Assembly (NCBI GenBank): GCA_963921935.1
Contig: OY998181.1
Span: 123,028,957-123,092,956, forward strand
Source of the DNA: Galeruca laticollis
Lineage: Eukaryota > Arthropoda > Insecta > Coleoptera > Chrysomelidae
DNA: 64,000 bases
Direction: 5' to 3'
Part shown: positions 20,450 through 30,679 of the stretch, in pieces
Numbering within the stretch: the stretch's first letter is position 1
Layout of the letters: the number at the start of each line of letters is the position of its first letter
Notes under the pieces: generated by a model
What the model was told of the DNA's origin: nothing
The model's database searches: none
Seen by the model: only the letters and a program-made list of their open reading frames with translations
Position numbers and translations under genes: made by a program

Positions 20450-23150
20450 GAGTCTGTGTAAATGACTAAATCAAACGCATTTATGTGTAAAATTTCGAGA
20501 AATATATTTTTTATAAACTGAGGGGGATTCTGGTTTATTATAAATGGTGAAAGAGGTGCTGAATATGGCTAAGTACTGTTTCCAAAGAGGATTAAGTGGG
20601 GATTCTGATGGTAAGGTTGAAAATAAGTTTATATAGTTTAATAGAGGTGCTATAAGCTGAAGAAAATATTTTATAGTTAAGCCAAAGGAGTCGTTGGCAC
20701 GACGATTAGCTACAGACGTATACCTGTCAAAAACTGGATGAGACGGGTTACATGAAATAGGAGCGGCATATGCTAGGAGTAAGGATTGTCTTCTAACGGA
20801 CAGAGGTGGTTCATCGGCTTCATTGTACAGACTGCCTACAAGGCTAGAGCAAAAAGCGCCAAGAAAAAGTCGAAGAGCAGTATTGTGAACTGAGTTAAGT
20901 CGGTTTAAATAAGAGGTGGGAGCTCTCATGTAAATAAAGCAGCTGTAGTTCATTATGGAACGAATTAGTGCTATAAACAAAGAAGGACAATCTCGTCAGC
21001 ACCCCAGAAGAAGTACGAGAGAGTTTTGATAATATTTAAACATTTAAAGCAAATGCCTCTGATATCGATTATGTGTTGTCTATAATTTAAACGTGAATAA
21101 AAAATCATTCCAAGGATTTTGCAGGAATTGACAATATTGACAATATCTAAGCGGGATTATTGAAATTTAGGTATTTAGACTTCTATTATAAGGATAAGCC
21201 CGTTATTAATTTTGCTTTGTAGTAGATCTCGAACACTTTATAGGAGTTGGCAGGAAGTTAAGATGGATTTCCCCTGGCAACAAATAATTAACTCGTCAGC
21301 ATACTGTACGTATTGGTCAGAAGCCGGAAAGGTGGAGCATACGTCGTTTATAGAAAGTATAAACAATGTTAGGCTTATAACAGAACCCTGGGAAATTGCA
21401 ACAGTTTGCAGTTCACCATTAACAGAGACTCTGAAGTGCCTGGTGTTACGGGTTCAAATTGATTGAAGTTAGTTAAAACTGAACATCCATCACATTGTTT
21501 ATTTACAAAATAATATAAGAAATACTTATTTTATTGTTCTCTCACTTTAAAAGGTCTGAACATAAAGGGCTATCACTACCAAAGTGTCAAGCTGGCTAGT
21601 CGATGACCAGTAATTAAGGTTGGTACTTTGACTTATACATCTATTTAATTGACATACTGTCATTCTGCTTTATATTTCCCTCTCACTTCCGTTTTGTCTT
21701 TTCGTGGCTGAATTTCACCTACATGAGGTAAACCGAACTTTTCCGGAATGTAAAGCCAAGAAGATAAAAAAAGGAAATACTTTCCCAGACTATTTATTTT
21801 ATTCTCAAGTATTGAAAAGCCCGCAAGGGGATATTTTGTAATTAGTCTATTTAAAAGCCACTCCACCTTTGGTAAGTCTACCTAATCTATCCCAACAACG
21901 TTTCAACTAACCACCATCTGTTTTTAACTCTTTTAGGCTTTTTCTCCTATACAATTATTAGGGACTGACGGTAGTACTGTTGCTGTGACCATCTGCATGG
22001 TTTACCAAAGGTAGACTTCCCCGAGAACCACTCTTAATATAGCAGAATTACAGGCAGCAAGTAAAAGTATTGTTTTTATTTTTGTACCGCATCATTTGCA
22101 TAGCGAGAGACTGAACTCCACTCCACCATATGTAGAGGACTCCACAGAATTAACCTTTCAAATGTGTTCATAAAATGACATCTAACTATCTACTTATCTA
22201 GTGAACTTATTAGTACTAATAGAGGAATTGCGTATAATGTAAAACCATAAACTGTTTCAACTTTTCTTTAAACACCTTGTTGATCCACAATCTTATCTGA
22301 TAATAAAAACTTAGGAACTTTTACACAGTACCTCTCATGGTAACTAAACCTCTATGATATTGATTTACTCACCCATTTCTCCACTGCAACTAGCTGGTCA
22401 TTTAACTGTTGTTATGTATGTAGAAGCAACAAACATTTATTTGCTACCTTCTGATCAATTAGGTAACACTGGATAGTAAAAGATGTTTAACGAAGGAGTA
22501 GATATTTTCATTAAAGTTACAGTGGGAAAGTTTATTTGAAACAGATTCCCTAGGAATGGTATCAAAAGCACCTTCGATGTTAAAGATAGCGGCAACAACT
22601 TCTGGTTAACTGTTAGGTGCTGAAGAAATATTGGTTTCGAGGAGAACAAAATTATCTCGGGTTCAGCGATTACGTCGAAAACCAGATTGGAAGCTAGGAA
22701 TAATTTAGTATTTTTTTAGGAACCATAAAAGTCTTTTGTCGGTCATTTTCTCTAGAAGATTGCAAGTGGTGCAGGTAAGGTGAATAGGGTGAAAGGACTT
22801 GGGATGAGAATGGGTTATTGCCATTTAACTGGGAATTGTTGGTTAAATCCAAATTATTTTATATTAGCCGAGCACTTTGAACAGTGAATCAGCTGAGTTT
22901 TTTTAGGAAGATATATGGGATATCGTCGGAACCAGCAGCTGTATTTTTACAAGAGGACAAAACTCATTTCAGTTGGTACAAAATGAAAGGGGTGATCATA
23001 CATCCCGCTGAGGAATTTGCACAGTAATGGAAGGAGTACAGATATGGGTGAATGTCAAAATCTTCTTTTTGAACTTATCCTCAAAATATTCCGCGAAAGT
23101 GTTTGCAATAGCTTGACTATTACTTATTAGCGCGTCGTTGACATTTGTGG
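20450..23150 (-). pseudogene. I/Jockey-type LINE relic, minus strand, interrupted
   Basis: From high to low coordinates the minus strand gives KNTAAGSDDIPYIFLKKL (about 22,950), FQSGFRRNR and NFVLLETNIS, VVAAIFNIEGAFDTIPRES (first catalytic Asp changed to Asn), then after a gap of about 1 kb FRVSVNGELQTVAISQGSV and YVQYADELIIC (21,250-21,470; the usual ADD is ADE). It ends with an open C-terminal frame (20,471-20,980): LIRSIMNYSCFIYMRAP, LNSVHNTALRLFLGAF and EADEPPLSVRRQSLLLAYA. That C-terminal style is typical of I- and Jockey-group ORF2. Stops, shifts and altered active-site residues make it dead. Confidence 0.75.
21475..22450. other. Unassigned ~1-kb block inside the minus-strand LINE
   Basis: RT blocks that normally lie about 15-25 residues apart (the FVKHLL block near 22,460 and the RVSVNGE block near 21,440) are separated here by about 1 kb. 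I see no coding signal in it. It is probably a separate old insertion, but I found neither inverted ends nor a target duplication. Confidence 0.4.
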
Positions 23151-23719
23151 TTGACCTTATTGCCTTGTATTTGTCGAATTTTATTCCAGACTTGACTAGT
23201 TGTCAGAGAGGAGACGTAGTTTTACCAAGAAGATTTTTCCTTTGTTTTATATTGTATTTAGCTTTTGCCTCAAGTTTCTTGTGTAAAAGAAGGTTTGCCG
23301 GAGTTCTATTTCAGCGCAGTGTGTTAAGAGCAGATTTGGATTGACGCAAGGCATATTCAGAATTCTACCCAGGACCAATTTTACGGTTAAGGGCTAAGAA
23401 AGTTTTATCTACGTGTAGATCTGCTACTGAGATAATGGCAAGTGGAGCGTATTTTCAGTGTCTAGTATGTAATCTGACCAGTTGACAGTTATTAAATTCG
23501 AATATCTGTGAGTAATTGGTTCTTGATTGAATGCAGCTCCGGGATTATACAAGTCACTCTTCGGAAGCTCATAACATGAGAATATGCATCGTCGGGTATG
23601 GCGCATCTGTCATGTGAGTAATGGGCGTATTGATTAGTAATCCGAGTTCAAGGAGAGCTTTTTATTACTTAAAATGTAAGCATTCACTATGGGTCTGCTA
23701 TGATGCTAAGTTCTCAAAC
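23151..23719. other. No clear gene; probably LINE endonuclease debris
   Basis: This stretch should carry the endonuclease-to-RT linker of the minus-strand LINE. A short minus frame at 23,424-23,606 ends in WSDYILDTENT, which is vaguely LINE-like, but nothing is firm. The plus-strand Jockey LINE starts to be recognisable at about 23,720. Confidence 0.35.
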
Positions 23720-23809
23720 TCTAACGGGAATACTCCCCAGCGATAACTCCGATTGCAGAATCTTCGGCACAGACTCCCCGACCCTACACACTTTCCCTAC
23801 TCCAACCAC

Positions 23810-24388
23810 TCCCCAGTACAATTGACCTAGCAATTGGACGCAATATAAACAATATTACCAAAATAAAAACCATTCCTGACCTCAATTCCGATAACGATCC
23901 TCTCCTTATAGAATTAAAAATTACACATAACATATTCACTCCCACACAAAATCCTTACGATTGCAGAACATATATAAACGAAAACTTATGAATCACTGAC
24001 AAAATAGAAAACTCAACTCACCTATCAAATATAAGTTGGAATCTACAAAACATCATTGTCACTGGCATACAAACCTTCTCAAACCTAAAGCTGATTCCCT
24101 CCACGAATACATCACAAAACTCATATACGTCAAAAAAAATACGCAGAGGATGGCGGACACGATAATGACAGGCAAATACTCATACAATACGAAAACACAA
24201 TCACTACATTAGTAAACGAATACAAAAATTACAGATTGGAAGTTGTTTGTAGAGAAACTCACATCAGAAGATAACTCATGTGGAAAAGATCTAGACGTAT
24301 CAGAAATAAACACAACGAACTAACATAAATTGTTGCAAACAGTCAAACCATCACAGAAATCGAAAATGTCAGTGTTGTTTGGAGAGTA
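23810..24388 (+). pseudogene. Jockey-type endonuclease C-terminus and linker
   Basis: The plus strand reads IDLAIGRNINNITKIKTIPD then LNSDNDPLLIELKI, matching the last endonuclease blocks (S-x-I-D-L-A-I ... L-x-S-D-H-x-P) of Jockey-group LINEs. The usual catalytic SDH is changed to SDN. The preceding P-T-x-x-P-x-x block is present but shifted. Stops are frequent downstream, and the piece ends at the Penelope insertion. Confidence 0.7.
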
Positions 24389-24400
24389 TTTTCAAAATAA

Positions 24401-25443
24401 ACGATGAAATAAAACAATATAGTTTGTTTAAATCTTCATATATTTGAACTAATGTTCAATTTAAACTTGTTGACGCGTTTCACTAACACAGTAGCACCCA
24501 TTCAGTCATAAACTAGCAGCTTTCAATAGTATGATACACAGACTCTTAACAGTCCAATTAAATATTAATAATTATACCAAAGAATTAAATATCATAAAAC
24601 AAATAGCAGTTAATAATAATTACGATCCAAATTTAATTGACAATATCATAAATAAAAAGATAAAAAAACAGACTTCAGAACAAGTATTCCCTTTAGATAA
24701 AAATAATAGACAATTTAAAAGCTTAACATACTTTGGAACACCATCCTTAAAAATTAAATCATTTTTAGAAACTTTAGACATGAATATTTCCTTTAAAACT
24801 GATCACAATTTATCCAAATTCATTAAAAATAATAAATCTAAATCTTCTAAATTAAACAAATCAGGAGTTTATAAATTAAAATGTGGTAATGACAATTGTG
24901 ATAAAATTTATATCGGTAGAACTTTTAGAAATCTTAAAACTAGAATTTTGGAACACAAACGTAGCTATGACAACAAAAAAAAATTAGATTCTAACTATTC
25001 AAATCATTTATTAGAAAACCAACACATTTTCGACCCAAATTTTGAAATTCTCCATGTAGTCGGTAAATCCTTTAGTTTAAATTTATTAGAAGCCCTAGAG
25101 AGTAACAAAAATAAATATTCAGGTAATCTCCTTAATGACCAAATAGTATCAATCAGTAACCTCTTTACCTAGAAGATAGCTTAGGAATGTTTGTAGTGAA
25201 TGAATTTCCAGGTAATTTCTTTCAATACCATTGTTAACCTTAGTAAATAGATTTAGCACTGTATATATTAAGACATTTTTATATTTTACCTTCATTCGTT
25301 TTGACAAAGCTACTGTGTTAGTGAAACGCCTCAACAAGTTTAAATTGAACATTAGTTCAAATATATGAAGATTTAAACAAAATATATTGTTTTATTTCAT
25401 CGTTCAGTATGGATCTTCATCAAGTAAAAGCCTCATCTATTCA
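24401..25443 (+). mobile_element. Penelope-like element copy 2 with inverted arms
   Basis: This insertion is about 1.04 kb. A 95-bp left arm (24,401-24,495) is the reverse complement of 25,309-25,403 with about two mismatches. Between them is the C-terminal half of a Penelope protein. About 40 bp of tail (25,404-25,443) extend past the right arm. The 13-bp target duplication marks both ends. Inverted flanking copies of the tail with 5' truncation are a known form of Penelope-like insertion. A hammerhead-like core lies at the arm boundary. Confidence 0.85.
24495..25172 (+). CDS. Penelope-like protein, C-terminal part with GIY-YIG endonuclease
   Basis: The open frame starts without a proper start codon at HPFSHKLAAFNSMIHRLLTV, immediately after the left arm, and runs to a TAG at 25,170-25,172. 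The first ATG is at 24,531. Residues 1-120 are the post-RT linker. Then comes a GIY-YIG nuclease: SGVYKLKCG (the GIY-like strand), a Cys-rich DNCDKIYIGRT (the YIG-like strand with Arg) and LKTRILEHKRSYD (helix with Arg and His), then SNHLLENQH and a late Glu in LLEALES. This nuclease nicks target DNA for Penelope insertion. The RT is missing, so the copy is not autonomous, but the frame is clean, pointing to a fairly recent insertion. Confidence 0.85.
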   Translation, partial: HPFSHKLAAFNSMIHRLLTVQLNINNYTKELNIIKQIAVNNNYDPNLIDNIINKKIKKQTSEQVFPLDKNNRQFKSLTYFGTPSLKIKSFLETLDMNISFKTDHNLSKFIKNNKSKSSKLNKSGVYKLKCGNDNCDKIYIGRTFRNLKTRILEHKRSYDNKKKLDSNYSNHLLENQHIFDPNFEILHVVGKSFSLNLLEALESNKNKYSGNLLNDQIVSISNLFT

Positions 25444-25456
25444 ATTTTCAAAATAA

Positions 25457-26310
25457 CCTCACGAACAACACACCAAACACTCTACACCATCAAAACATAT
25501 CACAAATAGTTCAAAACCACTTACAAAGCTCACACACAACCAACACAGAAAACCTAGCTACATAACATGAAATTTACATTACTATTCAATCCATAAAAAA
25601 TCAAACAGCCCCGGGCATGGATAGTATACCAAACGTTCTTCTCAAAAACCTACCAAAAAAGCATTCGTTCGAATAACTTACATCACTAACTGTATCTGAA
25701 AAATACTAAACTACCCCGATATGCTCAAGATTACCAATTATCAAAGCCAATAAACAACCGTGTTATCTGTTATGTGGAGAGCTACAGACACATCTCCTTA
25801 ATAAACAATACAGCAAAGGTAAAATAATTTTCAAAATAATTCAGAAAAGCGCAAAACGGTTTCAGAGGTGAATATAGCACAGTCGCACGAACTTCAACAA
25901 TATCGGAAAATAATTTCGGAACAAAAACAAATCTGTTATGGTCATGATTGACATTCAGAAAACCTTTGATTCCGTATGGCACAAAACACAACTTTCACTC
26001 TTTGCAGGTGGTACAAAACATGTGCCTCCGAATGACAATCTAATACACAACACCCTACCAATAACTTCCAAATACCTCATGGTTACACGAACAAGCCCAC
26101 CCACTATCAAATATTTTATATCAAAAATATCTATAATATTCTACAATCACTGTCTCCCCAAAATCTTTGCGATATTCTCAAAGCCGCCAGTTACGCAGAA
26201 GATGTTGTTCATCTTCAACAACCAAATATATCGAATAAGGGTTTAACTTAGTTACCCCCAATCAAAACTCACAACACCCTCAGCAAAAACCATAATCTAA
26301 CACAACCGAC
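25457..26310 (+). pseudogene. Jockey-type RT remnant, catalytic pair lost
   Basis: The plus strand gives IQSIKNQTAPGMDSIPNVLL and KNLPKKAFVRI (first RT blocks), a degraded middle, then MVMIDIQKTFDSVWHKTQ (first catalytic Asp block). This runs within a few residues into LSLFAGGTKHV, where LFADDTA is expected; so the second catalytic pair Asp-Asp is Gly-Gly and the QG-x-x-L-x-P block has been deleted. Later frame pieces (NDNLIHNTLPITSKYL) are loosely like the C-terminal region. It is the continuation of the endonuclease piece at 23,810. Confidence 0.7.
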
Positions 26311-26728
26311 ATCTGTCGTGTTGCTGTCATATTTTTATAACAGAGACAAAGTACCTTCCTCCAACGAAAACAGTTGGATAATGCCCAAGGGCATGGAGCC
26401 AAGTTCATCCGAATGACGTACGCAAGGGGTGCAAGAATTGCCAGACCATCGGCTTAACATACGTATTATCCTCAAATCAACTTGTATTTAAGGACTGCAT
26501 AAATTATTGTCAATAAAGATATTAGTACACTGACGTAACATTAAGATGTGTCTTCTAACTCTTCAGCTGTTTCAAAGTTATCATCTCGACTCTCTTTGGT
26601 TAGGGAATGGCGCCTACTTACGGTTCGATACAGTTCATGTTTTCCCATTATCCCTCCGGGCAAGAGAATAGTGGGGGTTGGTCTCTAAAAGTTCACCTTC
26701 TTCGACTAGCGGATCCGTTTGTGAAGAT

Positions 26729-27249
26729 CTAACATTTTTCTTTACTGGTATTGGCCGCGAAAATCTCGTTGTCGTTGATCGCTACGTGGGCTGCCGCTTC
26801 GATGTCCTGCTTGAGTTCTTCGAGATATTTTAGAAACTCAGGCAATTTTGCGTAGTGAGCAGATATGCCAAGGACTCGTTCCAGTTCACTTGTCATCGTC
26901 GGAGCATAAAGTTCTAGTAGAGGCTTCAATCTTTCAGGGTTGGGTCAATAGTGTGATTTTCCACTGTGTATCCTAGCAAATTAATTTTGGTTTTGTTGAA
27001 TAAGTTTTTATGTCTATTAAGAGCCAAACTGAATTTCTTGCCAGCATCCATGTACCGTTTTAGATTGCGCTGATGATCCTTATCTTCTTTGTAAGAGTTC
27101 TTCAGGTCCTCTAAGATTAAATTGTATGCGTGAGTGTTGTTTGAGTAAGTCGTGGCGTACGATGACGTCGGCGCAGATATTGTCAACGACGAGAAGAGGT
27201 TTCTATTTGTAGGTATATCGATCGCTTCATTACAATAGTGACAAAGCAT
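26729..27249 (-). pseudogene. Gypsy RT connection region, palm missing
   Basis: The frame reads YKEDKDHQRNLKRYMDAGKK then NKTKINLLGYTVENHTIDP, which is the segment just after the catalytic YxDD in Gypsy RTs (H-x-x-N-L-x-x-F-x-x-A ... x-x-LGY-x-I). It continues across a stop near 26,927 into LKPLLELYAPTMTSELERVL, GISAHYAKLPEFLKYLEELK and DIEAAAHVAINDNEIF, the tether towards RNase H. No YxDD is present upstream; instead sequence resembling the protease-to-RT spacer joins directly, so the palm was deleted. RNase H and integrase are absent. Confidence 0.75.
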
Positions 27250-27386
27250 ACGTCTTCAACGAATGTGACTTAGTTCAGAGAAACAAGATTGACGTTTGCT
27301 TACAGAGTTTCCTGCGTAGAAATGATCGGGATTGTAGCATTTCTTGAAGGAGAGGCAGCAGGCAGGCTCTTCGACTGATACATAAC

Positions 27387-28213
27387 TCATGTTGACATGC
27401 CCGGATCTGAAAATGTTTGGAAAATGACCTTTTTTCGAGCACTTTTTGCAGGTTGACTTACTTGCCGGACATCTAACCTTCGGGTGCACATTCCTACCAC
27501 AAAAAAACGGCGCTTGTTGTATTTTGTTGAATGTGAAGATAAGGCTGGAGCAGTTTCGAAAGCTCGGGATGTAGAAACCACTCGCTAGATTATGTATATC
27601 TTTCTTGTAAGTACATCTTTAGATGTATCGCTAAATTGCGGTGAGTTATTGGAGATCATATTCACGTCCTTTTCAGCGGTTTCCAGGGCGATTGCTAGAT
27701 TAAGGGTTTCAGAAAGAGTAAGCTTAGAGTTTTCAAGTCGTCGCTCTCGGATTTTACGTGAAATCAGGCAAGAAATTAAAGCGATACGAATTGCTTGATC
27801 TTCGTGAGCAGTAACATCCTCAAACTTACAGTTCTTTGCGTATAGTCGAAGGGCTCTTATATAACCAAAGATGGATTCATCTGCGGGTTGCTTATGATTA
27901 AGCCAGGCTAGGCCGAGCTAGAATGGTGCTCTTTGGTTAGACATAGATGTCTTCTCAAGCCGTGATGCATTCTTCATAAGTAGAACAGGTTTTAATATGC
28001 TTGAATAAGGACGCTGATAAATGGTTAATCAACAGCTTACAATAGAGATAATTGGATACGTCTTTGGTGATTTCCACGGCCAGGAAACTTTCAAAGGTAG
28101 ATTTTCAGTGCAGCCATTTTGCGCCGGCATCCGTGACGTCAGTTTCGACGTCGAACTTGTTGGGGTGAAGATATTTCTACAGCGAAGACTTGTCTAGTTT
28201 TTCTTCATACATT
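27387..28213 (-). pseudogene. Gypsy Gag with zinc knuckle, broken
   Basis: From 28,213 the minus strand reads MYEEKLDKSSL, a stop, KYLHPNKFDVETD, GAKWLH, a stop, then FESFLAVE and LYCKLLINHLSASLFKHI, matching the capsid region of insect Gypsy Gag. Further on, the knuckle region reads HPKVRCPASKSTCKKCSKKG followed by HFPN, with a CxxC-x4-H arrangement. Several stops interrupt it. The start at 28,213 is chosen because the next ATG-led frame aligns with the family N-terminus. Confidence 0.65.
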
Positions 28214-29759
28214 TTAAGTTAAATAAATTGTAGCATAATAAATGAAATTACCAAAAAAATGTGGCTTCATTGAACTTAATAATTATACTAGACATTCAAA
28301 ACACAAACAAATATGTTATGATAATTCGTATGACACAGCTGTCACAGGTTGACAGCTGCAGTCATGATAGAAAATACATCCAAAGAGGTCATGTCTCGTT
28401 ACATATCACCTCATGCATGTTTCCATATTTTGATGTTGAGATGAAATGAAGCAGCGATTTCAGCCTAAAGTTGGAGCATTTCTGGCTGTCTGCCTCATCC
28501 AGAACCGTTCCTGAAAGTGGTGTAAACTTTGCTGTACTGTCAGGTTGTTGAAATATAAGATATGGAATAATTGCTATTGATATTCAAATTAGCTGCCAAG
28601 TGACATTTAATTGACAATTATTCTAAAGAGCTGTCAAATTTGATTGGTGATCAAATTTGTTGTACTTTTAGCTAAATTCACATTTATTATTGTTACTGTA
28701 GTAACACGTTATTCGAAAAATGTGCTCATATCCTAATTGTTCGAGTAAAATATAATATCCTTGAAAATAGTTTAGTTGAAATACTTGTTTTTATATTGAC
28801 TTTTCTGAGATGAAAGACTTCGCATACTGGACACAATATGAATACCTACCTCTCCAGGTATACAAAGAAGCAAAGAAACAAGCTGATGTAATATTGAAAA
28901 GTGTCTATTCAAAGATATAAAGGAAAATTCAGATTGTATTCAAATATATTGCAGAGCAAAAGCTGACCAGCACTTCTTTAAAGGAAGGTATTTTTCATTT
29001 GTGAACGAGAGACGTTATAACAAAATATGATTTAAATTTAATTTAGCGACTTATGAAAGACAGTGTGTATGCGAATACAGGCACACCGATTTATCAGAAA
29101 AGATATTTTATGAGAGGAAATAATATGTACCTACTAACGAATGTACTGCAGAATTATCAGTTTGGTTACTGTTTTTATTCATATTATAGTATAAAAAGCT
29201 GAGATATAATCACAAATTGAGAGCTAGAAAATCGCGTATACACTATAACAATGGAAGTTATCCCCCTAATTTCACCTCCACTGATATTAACACAAGTTTA
29301 TATTATTACCATATAATATTTATCAAATGTCTAAATTCATAAGCAAACATGTGGAATACTTAAGCAATCATTATAATATACAAAAAATTTAAAACTCACG
29401 CTGATCTTTAACCTGTGAATATTGATCCCCATTTCGAAGTGGGTCAATTTTTTATTTTTATTGACAGAGCACGCAAGTTTTCCAATTTTCAGATTTCTTA
29501 GCATTAGACCACAATTGACCCTTTGTGCATTTATATTATTATTATTTTATGTATTCTATTAACAATTAAAAATGTATTTCCATCAGCAACAATTGAAAAA
29601 TAAAAAGAATTGCAGAAAATGTTATACATAATAATAATAATAATAATATTTTATACTACGAAATAACGAGTCCTTAGAGCGGTCCTGCAAAAATGATTGT
29701 AGTCTTTCTGTTCACGTGCGTGTCTCATGTGTTTGTTTTGGTTGTATTACGCTTGATTT
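28214..29759. other. No gene seen
   Basis: About 1.5 kb with no recognisable coding region. A short palindromic-looking agctgtcacaggttgacagct lies near 28,338, and a small (ATA)n run at about 29,630-29,650 could be the tail of an old LINE. Nothing further can be supported. Confidence 0.4.
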
Positions 29760-29930
29760 TGGATATAATGTACTTCAATTCAGGTTGATGACTGTGAACG
29801 AGAAGATACGTCGCTGTGCTGACGAGACCTATAGGTCGAAACCGGTCCACAAATTATGCCTTTCTGCTTGTAATTGCGATAAGTGTCATATTTTTCGAAG
29901 ATTTAATCAGTGATGCTCCGAAAATTAATG
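29760..29930 (+). repeat. Hammerhead-bearing repeat family, copy 1
   Basis: The stretch holds a hammerhead core (29,815-29,851) followed by atgcctttctgcttgtaatt and ttttcgaag. Corresponding parts recur after the hammerhead-like motif at 56,875-57,020 and, reverse-complemented, at 52,195-52,350. Partial copies lacking the ribozyme are at 56,280-56,430 and 59,545-59,645. The order ribozyme, then ttctNcttg, then ttcttcgaag is kept. No protein is encoded. Confidence 0.65.
29815..29851 (+). ncRNA. Hammerhead ribozyme, near-canonical
   Basis: All conserved core positions are present in order: stem I 5' strand TGTG, core CTGACGA, stem II GACC-TATA-GGTC (four perfect pairs), core GAAA, a very short stem III ACCGGT, cleavage triplet GTC (cut predicted after C29,847), and stem I 3' strand CACA, which pairs perfectly with TGTG. 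A stem III this short is typical of hammerheads found in retroelements, where two copies can act as a dimer. It would self-cleave RNA made from the plus strand. The host sequence is a dispersed non-coding repeat. Activity is inferred, not shown. Confidence 0.7.
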
Positions 29931-30388
29931 AAACAAAGTATGTAAAAATTAGACGACATAAGTATACATTAATTTTTAACTCTCTATCGATTACGCAATG
30001 TTGTTAACCTTCCCAAAAATCTCTTTTAAACTTAAGGCAACTCCACCTGTCGATTTATATCATGAAATTTTGTCTCCAATTCTAAACTTCTTTAAACATT
30101 CACTCCATTAGAAACATAGAAACATGCTCTGATCAATCATTAATATAAGCAGATGCTAGTCGTTTCAAGTATTTGTAACAAATATCACAAATAACTTTTT
30201 TTTATCCTACACTACTCGAAAACCCAATTTTCGTGGTTCTATTGGGAGAGGAAAGTAGGTATATGCACGTAAAATGGCAAATAATTGCTAGGCAGGGAGA
30301 ACAACTTCACAAAAATAACGCTAGATGGCACCCTTTTATAAATGACTACGCGGCTGTCACTTTTAAATTTCAAATTATTGCTTAAAGC
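29931..30388. other. No gene seen; left flank of Copia element 1
   Basis: Unassigned AT-rich sequence. Its last five bases, aaagc (30,384-30,388), are the left copy of the Copia element 1 target duplication. Confidence 0.5.
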
Positions 30389-30587
30389 TGTTATAATGGG
30401 TTCTACTGCAGTGAAAATGCACTTGAAGAAGCTTTTATAAACTTTACTAAACTGACAAACGTAATTTTTTTTATTGTCAATCATACATCTTAAATGAACT
30501 GTCAAAATCTTATTTCTAGGAGTACAAAACTATCCGACACACAACATAGAACTCTAAGAAAGACAGAAACTCTAGCTATATTCATCA
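30389..30587 (-). repeat. 3' LTR of Copia element 1
   Basis: On the minus strand it begins TGATGAATATAGC and ends TATAACA. It matches 34,609-34,790 along its length apart from an extra tract of about 17 bases near 30,408 and scattered changes. The polypurine tract lies at 30,588-30,599. Confidence 0.93.
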
Positions 30588-30679
30588 CGCCCCCTCAACT
30601 TTAATGTTAGAATTTTAATAATGAACAAACATTCAAATTGTTAAATGAAATAGCACAAGTTTAGGATTTTACAAAAGAC

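Larger units (their letters stand above)
23720..26525 (+). mobile_element. Jockey-type LINE, decayed and split by a Penelope copy
   Basis: The left part (23,720-24,388) gives the end of an endonuclease and the linker; the right part (25,457 to about 26,310) gives RT fragments, followed by a 3' region ending at aataaag near 26,515. Between them lies a Penelope-like copy bounded by a 13-bp duplication (attttcaaaataa at 24,388-24,400 and 25,444-25,456). With the insert and one duplication removed, the frame reads VVWRVFSKI then TSRTTHQTL. Both parts are full of stops. The 5' end is not visible. Confidence 0.75.
26640..28213 (-). mobile_element. Gypsy (Ty3-type) retrotransposon fragment
   Basis: The minus strand shows Gag from about 28,213, a zinc knuckle region near 27,489-27,387, and the C-terminal part of the reverse transcriptase at 27,249-26,729. 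Protease and the RT palm are missing, and no LTR is visible on either side. The element is an internal fragment with an additional internal deletion. Stops break every gene. Confidence 0.75.
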
